A stretch of 7,752 nucleotides of DNA, taken from Crenothrix polyspora. GTDB taxonomy: Bacteria; Pseudomonadota; Gammaproteobacteria; Methylococcales; Methylomonadaceae. Below are positions 1-6,135 of this stretch, piece after piece. The stretch is from NCBI GenBank assembly GCA_945903675.1, contig CAMDOP010000150.1, positions 1 through 7,752 on the forward strand, written 5' to 3'. The position numbers and the translations under genes are program-made. The notes under the pieces are model-generated. The model did no database searches. It worked only from the letters and a program-made list of their open reading frames with translations, and was not told the origin of the DNA. Within the stretch, counting starts at the first letter, position 1; each line of letters begins with the position of its first letter.

Positions 1-489
1 TCTTATGTTATCCGCGCTCATGACGGAAAGATTGATACGAAAAAGTTTAACTGTGGGCATCTTGCCCTTAATGACTATATTCGTCGTTATGCTGCTCAGG
101 ATGTTAAGCGGGATCTTACTAGAGTTTTTGTAGCGACACCTGAAGATGATATCAATCATCTGGCTGGTTTTTTTACATTAAGTGCCGGTAGTATTAAATG
201 TTCGGACTTGCCAGAAACTGTGGCACAGAAACTTCCTCGATATCCAATACCTGTAGCTCTTATTGGCCGTTTAGCCGTGGATGAGGTCTTTCAAGGTAAA
301 GGCTTAGGTTCCATTTTGTTGGCAGAAGCCTGTTTAAAAGTAAAGCAGGCTAGCGATAGTTTAGCTGTGGTAGGCATAGTCGTTGATGCAAAGGATGATT
401 CAGCGGCAGCGTTTTATCGCCATTTTGGATTTATCGCGCTGCCGGGTAAGTCAGATCGATTGTTACTGCCTAATGCCGCTTATTTTTGA
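1..489 (+). CDS. TacT/AtaT-type GNAT N-acetyltransferase toxin (5' partial)
   Basis: The frame is open from base 1 to the TAA at 487-489 and gives 162 residues. No plausible start codon precedes the conserved N-terminal part, so the start lies off the left edge; most of the usual ~165-175 residue family length is present. The layout is typical of GNAT toxins of toxin-antitoxin pairs: a Cys-Gly then Leu-Asn-Asp-Tyr-Ile-Arg segment near residues 18-28, RVFVAT (41-46) and AGFFTLSAGS (55-64). The acetyl-CoA loop QGKGLG is at 98-103, and AAAFYRHFGF (135-144) holds the probable catalytic tyrosine Y139. Known members use acetyl-CoA to acetylate the amino group of aminoacyl-tRNA and stop translation. 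They are normally preceded by a ribbon-helix-helix (DUF1778) antitoxin, which would lie left of base 1. An ordinary GNAT enzyme is the alternative, but the N-terminal motif favours the toxin class. Confidence 0.8.
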   Translation, partial: SYVIRAHDGKIDTKKFNCGHLALNDYIRRYAAQDVKRDLTRVFVATPEDDINHLAGFFTLSAGSIKCSDLPETVAQKLPRYPIPVALIGRLAVDEVFQGKGLGSILLAEACLKVKQASDSLAVVGIVVDAKDDSAAAFYRHFGFIALPGKSDRLLLPNAAYF

Positions 490-507
490 TTAAGTGATAC
501 GGAATAA

Positions 508-852
508 CCCAAAAGCCATCACCAAATCATTAAAGCAGCCGATACCTTATCAGCGTACTTAAAATGTTTGTCAGAATTACGTGCTGGCAATCTTGAGTTC
601 AGCATCACCGCCAGTGAATTAGAACAAAAGCTAAATAATTCAGCTTTACCTGAAGTCGCTTATTTTATGCAGAACTTTGTGCCGGCTTGTGCTTTGCCTT
701 TAGATGGTATTTTAAAAAGTCGTCCTATTGGCTACCCACTTAAAGCGGGACAAAACGCTTGTGTAGATGTTGCAGTAGGTTGGGCTAACGGCTCTATCGT
801 TAACCCAACATTGATGCCGAGTAGTGTGAGTTGCGAAAAGCATACAACCTAA
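508..852 (+). pseudogene. yfbR: YfbR-like 5'-deoxynucleotidase, C-terminal remnant interrupted by a MITE
   Basis: Reading from 508, just after an in-frame TAA at 505-507, the frame gives a peptide containing IIKAADTLSAYLKCLSELRA, then LPEVAYFMQNFVPACALPLD. I recognise this as the last ~70 residues of the HD-superfamily nucleotidase YfbR, which dephosphorylates deoxynucleoside 5'-monophosphates. The first ~130 residues, with the HD metal-binding histidines, are missing; the toxin gene ends only 18 bp upstream. After SRPI (ending at 729) the frame enters a 160-bp element and stops at 850-852 within it. Removing the element and one 8-bp duplicate restores a tail reading SRPTEVLSA with a stop at 913-915, probably the original C-terminus. 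No ribosome binding site precedes the fragment. It cannot be an active enzyme. The TTG at 568 is an artefact start. Confidence 0.72.
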
Positions 853-889
853 CCTGCACCGATACTTGTCCCGTCTTAAGTGGGTAGCC
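730..889. mobile_element. 160-bp MITE-like element with 24-bp terminal inverted repeats
   Basis: The left end (730-753) begins GGCTACCCACTTAAAGCGGG. The right end (866-889) is its reverse complement with 22 of 24 positions matching. The element is flanked by GTCCTATT (722-729) and GTCCTACT (890-897), a 7/8-identical direct repeat that fits an 8-bp target site duplication. No transposase can be encoded in 160 bp, so movement would need a transposase acting in trans. An 8-bp duplication and ends starting GG fit the IS1595 family from general knowledge, and the IS entering at the right of this window also starts GGCTA; the family assignment is inference. An internal hairpin lies at 779-809. Confidence 0.68.
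779..809. repeat. Internal hairpin of the MITE
   Basis: GTTGGGCTAAC (779-789) and GTTAACCCAAC (799-809) are inverted repeats matching at 10 of 11 positions around a 9-base loop. They lie near the centre of the 160-bp element, so its transcript would fold into a stem within the larger terminal stem. Confidence 0.5.
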
Positions 890-946
890 GTCCTACTGAA
901 GTTCTGTCGGCTTAATCCCGATCATTTAAATTTGGAGTTATAGCTG

Positions 947-1711
947 ATGAAATTAGCAGAGAAAGTGCAAGAGTGGCTAAGCCATTTACAGTGGAATGAT
1001 GAACTCACCTTGGATGAAGAAAACCAAACATCAAGTGTAAGCTTTTATTATTCAATCAAAAATCAATCTTTTAAAGTTTGGGTTGAAACAGACGAGCAGC
1101 GTGATGTGTTAGAAATTTATTTTTATACGCCTTTTAATGGCTTATCTAATAAGCTCACAGATTGCGCTATTTTATTTAATCATATTAATGCCTGTAACAA
1201 ATGGGGAGCAATCGCCTGCACAGATACAAAAGGTACTATTAGATGGCGACATAGTATTGATTTTGAAGGTACGGATCCTTCGATTGCAAGCATTGATAAT
1301 GCCTTTAATGTAGGTAGCCATTTATTTGAACATTGGTTTGATGAAATCTCTTCAGTCGCACTCACTAAAACAACGGCTAAAGAACTCATTGATCAAATGA
1401 CGACACAATCAGAACCTGAACAAAATGAAGAATTAATACTAGACCTTCAAAGTGAACCAACATCGCTATCGCAAAACGAAATAGATGAAACAGAGGCGCT
1501 TGTTAATGATTCTGAGCATGATGCCTTATACGATGACGTAGTCTTATATGTTACAACGTCGCGTAAAGCCTCGATATCAGGTGTTCAACGACAATTTAAA
1601 ATCGGATATAACCGTGCTGCTGTAATAATGGAGGCTTTGGAAAAAAAAGGTATTGTCAGTGCCGCCTATGATAATGGCTCAAGAATGGTATTGGCTCCAC
1701 CACCTTTATAA
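947..1711 (+). CDS. YbjN-domain / FtsK gamma-domain fusion protein
   Basis: This encodes 254 residues from ATG 947, with GGAG at 934-937 nine bases upstream. Residues 1-150 resemble the YbjN / type III secretion chaperone-like fold: an N-terminal helix, a beta-rich core, then HSIDFEG (102-108) and LFEHWFDEIS late in the domain. Residues 150-190 form an acidic, low-complexity linker. Residues 192-254 are an FtsK gamma winged helix: DALYDDVVLYV, KASISGVQRQFKIGYNRAA, KKGIVS and a closing VLAPPPL. In FtsK this domain reads KOPS DNA and activates XerD at dif. No translocase motor (Walker A/B) is present. The KOPS-contacting residues Asn and Glu are kept (N222, E229), but the arginine between them is V226. 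The protein is presumably cytosolic, either DNA-bound or XerD-interacting. The domain calls are firm; the function is unknown. It stands alone, with no coupled neighbour. Confidence 0.82.
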   Translation: MKLAEKVQEWLSHLQWNDELTLDEENQTSSVSFYYSIKNQSFKVWVETDEQRDVLEIYFYTPFNGLSNKLTDCAILFNHINACNKWGAIACTDTKGTIRWRHSIDFEGTDPSIASIDNAFNVGSHLFEHWFDEISSVALTKTTAKELIDQMTTQSEPEQNEELILDLQSEPTSLSQNEIDETEALVNDSEHDALYDDVVLYVTTSRKASISGVQRQFKIGYNRAAVIMEALEKKGIVSAAYDNGSRMVLAPPPL

Positions 1712-1781
1712 GCGTTGCAGGGGCGTAGTGTATGTGTGGCAATTTTCTTTCCTGATTAGGTAACTCGCAAAAAATAAAATA

Positions 1782-1875
1782 CCCCATAGGATGTGCTGAA
1801 CAACGTGAAGCGCATCGCTTTATAGGCATGATGCGCTTCACTATCGCTCAGCACATCCTATAAAAATGGGGGGTT
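1782..1875. repeat. Long interrupted palindrome (REP/MITE-like hairpin)
   Basis: Two perfect arm segments pair across a 13-base loop (1817-1829). ATAGGATGTGCTG (1786-1798) pairs with 1849-1861, and GTGAAGCGCATC (1805-1816) pairs with 1830-1841. They are separated by an unpaired internal loop of 6 and 7 bases. CCCC (1782-1785) and the G run at 1868-1873 extend the stem beyond a short bulge. The arms resemble a palindrome I associate with many proteobacterial intergenic regions, so it is probably a copy of a dispersed family. Lying 74 bp after the YbjN-FtsK gamma gene, it could also end transcription from either side, although there is no long T tract. Confidence 0.65.
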
Positions 1876-1892
1876 TATTATTGCGTCTTACC

Positions 1893-2000
1893 TTAGTAAG
1901 CGGCTTCAGTAAACACCGCCTTATTGACAGAAGTGTCAGTATCACCCCAAAAAGGATGTGTATGACTTAGCATAATACCTAAATTAGAATCTCGAAGTTT
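1893..2000 (-). pseudogene. Short minus-strand coding-like fragment, unidentified
   Basis: On the minus strand, between an in-frame stop at 2003-2001 and a TAA at 1895-1893, the frame encodes about 35 residues ending HPFWGDTDTSVNKAVFTEAAY. An ATG at 1973 would give 26 residues. The balanced composition and lack of low complexity suggest the C-terminal tail of a former gene, but I cannot name the family. No ribosome binding site is evident. It could be chance. Confidence 0.22.
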
Positions 2001-2187
2001 TTACTCTACTTTATGATAGTTGACCTAGTGCCAGAAGGCATGAGGTTAAGTGTTGTAAGCTTTTATTACGCCAAACTGTAAGACATTACTGTAGGGATAC
2101 TTAAACAATAATGCTATAGTCCATAAGGTTTAGAGTGCACATTTTTAATTTGGCGATTATTACAAATTGTATTTAATTTTTTAATGA

Positions 2188-2704
2188 ATGATTATGATTA
2201 TTTCCATAGATAACCATGATGATCAATATGCTTCAATGTTTAATGCGATCATCTCTAACGACTTTGATGTTGATTTGATTTATAAAACCAAGTGCTCAGC
2301 CTTATTTTCTGCAAAAAGAAAGTTCTATTGGCAATTTGTCAGGACTACCTCAGAAACTATTGATGGTTTTACCAACAATGATATCGCATAACGTCATATC
2401 CCTAGATTCATCATGTATGAAGTTATTCATTCTTTAAAAAGAATCGATGATATTGCTAGAGACAAGCATAACAAAAGAGTTCCCATAGCATCTTTTGAAA
2501 GTGATAAAGTTGTTATGTATAACTTATACACTAAAGCTTAATGAGCTAGTGATCTCTGAGTGGGTCAATGAATGGGGCTATAACGAAAACCATGACATTG
2601 AATTAGGTTCTGATGGTGAAGAATATCCCGTAATTCGTAAGATAGCAGGGTTTGAGATTAATGTGCCTGATCTCCCCGATTTAGAAGAATTGAATGAAGA
2701 TTAA
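2188..2704 (+). pseudogene. Probable decayed gene of unknown function (one stop, one frameshift)
   Basis: Three open segments follow each other on the plus strand. The first runs from ATG 2188 to TAA 2389-2391 (67 residues). The second lies in the same frame, from after that stop, with ATG at 2413, to TAA 2539-2541 (42 residues from the ATG, starting MYEVIHSLKRIDDIARD). The third starts one frame over near 2538 and ends at TAA 2702-2704 with an acidic tail (VPDLPDLEELNED). Joined by reading through one stop and shifting once near 2538, they give a protein of about 172 residues. The TTG at 2495 sometimes chosen for the last segment has no clear ribosome binding site, and its first ~13 residues would be out-of-frame sequence. 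I do not recognise the family. Alternatively these are two or three separate small proteins. Confidence 0.42.
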
Positions 2705-2784
2705 TACCAAAAATAGTAAAGCTGACTTATTATTCTTGGCACATCTGAGTTAATTACTTTATCAAACTAACTTTAACGCCCTAT

Positions 2785-2827
2785 AACTCGATAGAGTTTA
2801 TATTATTAGTAATTTACGCAGGAACTC
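2785..2827 (+). promoter_or_regulatory. Leader of the hsd operon: operator-like palindrome, possible -10, ribosome binding site
   Basis: AACTC (2785-2789) and GAGTT (2794-2798) form a small inverted repeat around GATA, extended on both sides by TATA-like sequence. TATATT at 2799-2804 is a candidate -10 box directly against it, so a repressor bound there would block RNA polymerase. I see no good -35 at the right distance. AGGA at 2820-2823 is a normally spaced ribosome binding site for the ATG at 2831. The promoter and operator roles are inference. Confidence 0.3.
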
Positions 2828-2830
2828 AGA

Positions 2831-4879
2831 ATGAGTAATAACAATATCCTTCAATACGAATCAAAAATATGGAATACCGCAAATTTATTAAGAGGTTCTG
2901 GCATCAAAGAATCCGAATGGCCGTCTTTTATGATGCCGTTTTTTGCCTTGGTGATGATTGAAAGTCGACTGATTAGAATGCTCGATGAGCTTAAAAATAC
3001 CATCGGCGCAGAAGCTTTGGCTGACATTGATAAACAGGATTTTATCGACATGATCAAGGATAAAGGTCAAGGCTATAACGTGTATATCTTTGAGCAGAAC
3101 AAAACACTTAAGGATATTTGTGCCAACGACAAAGCCTTTGATATTGATTTTGACGCCTATTTGCACGGTTTTGATGGTGAAACTAAAGATTTGCTGGGTG
3201 TGGATGCAGGTGATGGTGAAAAATTTCTCGACATTAAAGGTGTCATTACAAAACTAAAAGCCAAAAAAGTCTTGTTGGGTTACACCCAAGAATGGAGTGA
3301 GATTGACCTTAAGCCTTTTAACAATTCAGACATAACCACGCTTGAAGAACATATAAAACGCAAATGGGCAGATATTTCAGCTGAAACGGCAGGTGAGCAA
3401 TTTACCCCAGATGACGTCATTGCCTTGATTGCCGACATTGTTACCTCCAAGATTCAAGAATCTGATACCTTGCTCAAAATCTACGACTGCACCTGTGGTG
3501 GCGGAAACTTGTTGTATGGCGTAGAAGATCGCATTAACAAAAATTTCAAACGTTTTACTCAAACCTTTGGCCAAGATTGGAACGACGCGCTGTATGCACT
3601 GGCTAAAATTGAAAGTCGATTTCGTCCCGATTCAAAAATTGAGCATGGTAATACGCTGGTAGACGACAAGTTTGATAACGAAGAATTTGATGTAGTCATT
3701 GCCAATCCGCCTTATGGGGTAAGCTGGCAGGGGTACAACACTGATATTCGTAACGATAAAACTGGCCGCTTCAAATTCTTGCCGTCAATCTCTGACGGTC
3801 AGTTGCTGTTTATGCAGCATCTAATCTCCAAGCTTGATAGCGTCGGTGTGGGCGTGGTGGTACATAATGGCTCAACGCTCTTTAGTGGTGATGCCGGTTC
3901 CGCAGAAAGTAATATTCGTAAATGGATGTTAGACACTGACATAGTAGACGCGGTGATACAACTGCCCACCGATGAGTTCTTTAACACCGGCATTTATACC
4001 TATTTGTGGGTATTGAATAAAAACAAGCAGCCGCACCACAAAGACAAAGTCATGCTGATTAACGCCAGTGACAAATTCAAAGCACTCAAAAAAAGCAAAG
4101 GCTCTAAACGTAAAGAAGTCGATGAGTTTAATCGCCTAGAAATTGTCGGCACGTTGACAGCTTATCAAGATAATGATTACGCTAAGGTGTTTGACAAGGA
4201 GTTCTTTTACTTTAACAAACAAGCCATTGTACTCACCAATGTGGATGAATTTGGTAACAGCTTTGCTGCACAATTGGAGAACGGTAAAGCCAGTGAGAAG
4301 CTGACACCCCTAAAACTGAGCAATGGTGAGCGAGAGCTAACCGAGTTTGTTATTACCGACTTTGACCGTAATACGCATAAAACTCTTGCAGACTATTTTG
4401 AACTGGATATTAAGCCCTTTATTGCTAGTCTTGATTACAAAGAACAGCCCCTAGTTGTTACCACTCACCAAGCGCAATACCATTATGACGCTGAACAAGA
4501 AACCTTGATCAAAACGAGTAATAAACAAGAGGTGCTGGGGTGCGGAAAAATTGTTATCAAGTCGGCACTAAAAAAAGCCAGCAAAACTCAGCCGGATCGC
4601 ATTGAAATTAGCGTAGAACTGACACCTGATTACCAAAAGGATTATGAGATTATTCCCTACCATAAGGACGAGGAAGCCAACCAAGCTGCAATTGAAGCCT
4701 TTATGGACAAGTACATTAGCAAACCGTTTAGCTACTTGGAAAATGTGGTCGGTGTGGAGCTAAACTTTAACAAGATTTTTTACAAGCCAGAGAAACTAAG
4801 GGAAGTGAGCACAATATTGAGTGAGATTGCTGCGCTTGATGACGAGTTGAAGGCTTTGGAAGCTGGGTTGGTGTTGTGA
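2831..4879 (+). CDS. hsdM: Type I restriction-modification system adenine methyltransferase subunit HsdM
   Basis: This encodes 682 residues from ATG 2831, preceded by AGGA. It is an N6-adenine DNA methylase using S-adenosylmethionine. The N-terminal ~170 residues look like an HsdM_N helical domain. The SAM-binding motif I appears as DCTCGGG (219-225), and the catalytic motif IV is NPPYG (292-296, with N292-P-P-Y). The long C-terminal part (from about 450) ends in a helical segment that probably contacts HsdS. At 682 residues it is longer than classical EcoKI-type HsdM (~530) but fits a common subfamily of large type I methylases. It is the first gene of the operon, and its TGA overlaps the GTG start of hsdS by four bases. 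With HsdS it should form an M2S1 methyltransferase that modifies adenines in a bipartite site. It appears intact. Confidence 0.93.
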   Translation: MSNNNILQYESKIWNTANLLRGSGIKESEWPSFMMPFFALVMIESRLIRMLDELKNTIGAEALADIDKQDFIDMIKDKGQGYNVYIFEQNKTLKDICANDKAFDIDFDAYLHGFDGETKDLLGVDAGDGEKFLDIKGVITKLKAKKVLLGYTQEWSEIDLKPFNNSDITTLEEHIKRKWADISAETAGEQFTPDDVIALIADIVTSKIQESDTLLKIYDCTCGGGNLLYGVEDRINKNFKRFTQTFGQDWNDALYALAKIESRFRPDSKIEHGNTLVDDKFDNEEFDVVIANPPYGVSWQGYNTDIRNDKTGRFKFLPSISDGQLLFMQHLISKLDSVGVGVVVHNGSTLFSGDAGSAESNIRKWMLDTDIVDAVIQLPTDEFFNTGIYTYLWVLNKNKQPHHKDKVMLINASDKFKALKKSKGSKRKEVDEFNRLEIVGTLTAYQDNDYAKVFDKEFFYFNKQAIVLTNVDEFGNSFAAQLENGKASEKLTPLKLSNGERELTEFVITDFDRNTHKTLADYFELDIKPFIASLDYKEQPLVVTTHQAQYHYDAEQETLIKTSNKQEVLGCGKIVIKSALKKASKTQPDRIEISVELTPDYQKDYEIIPYHKDEEANQAAIEAFMDKYISKPFSYLENVVGVELNFNKIFYKPEKLREVSTILSEIAALDDELKALEAGLVL

Positions 4880-6135
4880 GTAATGCTGGATTGGAACGCT
4901 ATGACGATTACATAGATAGTGGCGTTGAGTGGATTGGTAAAATGCCAGCGCATTGGGAAGTAAAAAGAGTTAAAGATGAATTGAGTAGCCTGGACTATAA
5001 AAGAATACCTCTAAGTGCCGAAGTAAGAGGCAAAATGACAGAGCAGAGCTATGATTATTATGGTGCATCAGGTGTTATTGATAAAGTAGAAGACTACATA
5101 TTTAATGAGTCAACAATATTAATTGGCGAGGATGGAGCAAATTTATATTCGCGAAGCAGTCCCTTGGCATTTATTGCTACTGGTAAGTATTGGGTAAATA
5201 ATCATGCGCATATACTTAAACCAAAAAGGGGAAATATACATTTTTTTTGTTATCTCCTAGAAGCATTTGATTACACCACTTTAATATCTGGTTCTGCACA
5301 GCCAAAACTAACTGCCGGACAATTAAATAGAATTTTGCTGATGGTGCCAACTCCCCTGGAACAAGTCATTATCGCTAATTACCTTGACACAAAAACAACG
5401 CAAATTGACCGTCAAATAGACCTGCTCAGTAAAAAGTCAACCCAGTACAACAAGCTCAAGCAATCGCTCATCAACGAAACCGTCACTCGTGGACTGGATA
5501 AAACTGTCGCCATGAAAGATAGTGGTATTGAGTGGATTGGTGAAATGCCAGCGCATTGGGGCGTCTATCGTATTGCCGACATAGCCGTTCAAAACAAAGT
5601 TAAAAATCAAGGATTGACTGAGAAAAATCTTCTCTCTTTGAGCTATGGACGGATTATCCGTAAAGATTTTAATACTAGCTTTGGACTATTACCTGAGTCA
5701 TTTGAAACCTATCAAGTTGTATCCGCAGGTACTTTGATTCTCCGGCTAACGGATTTACAAAATGACAAAAAAAGTTTGCGTGTGGGTTTTGTTCGTGAGC
5801 AAGGCATTATCACATCTGCATATCTAGGGCTTCGCTTCCAACAGTCAATTGATTCGTTTTTTGCGTATTATGTGCTACACGTTTATGACCTTTGTAAGGT
5901 TTTCTACTGGTTTGGTGGTGGCCTTCGTTCAACTATGCGATTTGACGATATTAAAGTGATCCCTTTTATTCTACCTCCACTTCATGAACAACAAGCCATT
6001 GCTGCTTATCTTGACGAAAAAACCGCCCACATTGACCGCATTGTCACCAGTATCAACACCCAAATCAGCAAACTAAAAGAACTGCGTAAGACCCTGATCA
6101 ACGATGTAGTCACAGGGAAAATAAGGGTGGCATGA
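4876..6135 (+). CDS. hsdS: Type I restriction-modification specificity subunit HsdS
   Basis: This encodes 419 residues from GTG 4876, overlapping the end of hsdM (GTGA), so it is probably made by coupled re-initiation. The protein has the two-fold repeat of type I specificity subunits: a conserved SGVEWIGKMPAHW (15-27) and SGIEWIGEMPAHW (216-228) each precede a variable target recognition domain. The first domain spans about 28-155 and the second about 229-365. Each is followed by a conserved helical spacer starting PTPLEQ (158-163) and PPLHEQ (367-372) and ending in a similar LINETVTRG / LINDVVTGK motif. The domains read the two halves of the DNA target and the helices set the spacing; the target itself cannot be read from sequence. 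The first recognition domain is more AT-rich than its flanks, fitting domain exchange. It looks intact. Confidence 0.93.
   Translation: MSNAGLERYDDYIDSGVEWIGKMPAHWEVKRVKDELSSLDYKRIPLSAEVRGKMTEQSYDYYGASGVIDKVEDYIFNESTILIGEDGANLYSRSSPLAFIATGKYWVNNHAHILKPKRGNIHFFCYLLEAFDYTTLISGSAQPKLTAGQLNRILLMVPTPLEQVIIANYLDTKTTQIDRQIDLLSKKSTQYNKLKQSLINETVTRGLDKTVAMKDSGIEWIGEMPAHWGVYRIADIAVQNKVKNQGLTEKNLLSLSYGRIIRKDFNTSFGLLPESFETYQVVSAGTLILRLTDLQNDKKSLRVGFVREQGIITSAYLGLRFQQSIDSFFAYYVLHVYDLCKVFYWFGGGLRSTMRFDDIKVIPFILPPLHEQQAIAAYLDEKTAHIDRIVTSINTQISKLKELRKTLINDVVTGKIRVA
4915..4957 (+). repeat. hsdS internal direct repeat, copy 1
   Basis: This 43-bp segment matches 5518-5560 at 40 of 43 positions. It encodes the conserved motif before target recognition domain 1. 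The copies are 603 bp (201 codons) apart, in frame. Confidence 0.85.
5518..5560 (+). repeat. hsdS internal direct repeat, copy 2
   Basis: Second copy of the 43-bp segment at 4915-4957, encoding the conserved motif before target recognition domain 2. Recombination between the copies would delete or duplicate one recognition half in frame. Confidence 0.85.

Larger units (their letters stand above)
1712..2187. other. 476-bp stretch without an intact gene
   Basis: It holds a large imperfect palindrome (about 1782-1875), a minus-strand coding-like scrap (1893-2000), and about 180 bp of AT-rich sequence in which I see no gene and no convincing promoter. A small imperfect inverted repeat lies near 2026-2043 (core TGCCAGAAGGCA at 2029-2040). 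The stretch looks like degraded island sequence rather than a regulatory region. Confidence 0.5.

Noticed and set aside
779..809. Hairpin with GTTGGGC and ACCCAAC, considered as an integron attC site
   Set aside because: The consensus halves are in the wrong order (GTTRRRY first, RYYYAAC last), the span is only 31 bp, and it sits inside a better-supported MITE.
568..852. A 94-residue protein starting at TTG 568
   Set aside because: Its first ~54 residues are the C-terminus of YfbR, with homology continuing upstream of the TTG, and the last ~40 are MITE read-through; there is no ribosome binding site.
1656..1841. Minus-strand 61-residue open frame across the end of the YbjN-FtsK gamma gene
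   Set aside because: It overlaps a convincing gene and half of the palindrome and resembles no family.
2736..2764. TTGGCA at 2736 as a -35 box for hsdM
   Set aside because: The hexamer 17 bp downstream (TTATCA) is a poor -10, so it was not annotated as a promoter.
2851..3993. Several minus-strand open frames within hsdM
   Set aside because: All are antisense shadows of the methylase, with no start signals and no recognisable motifs.
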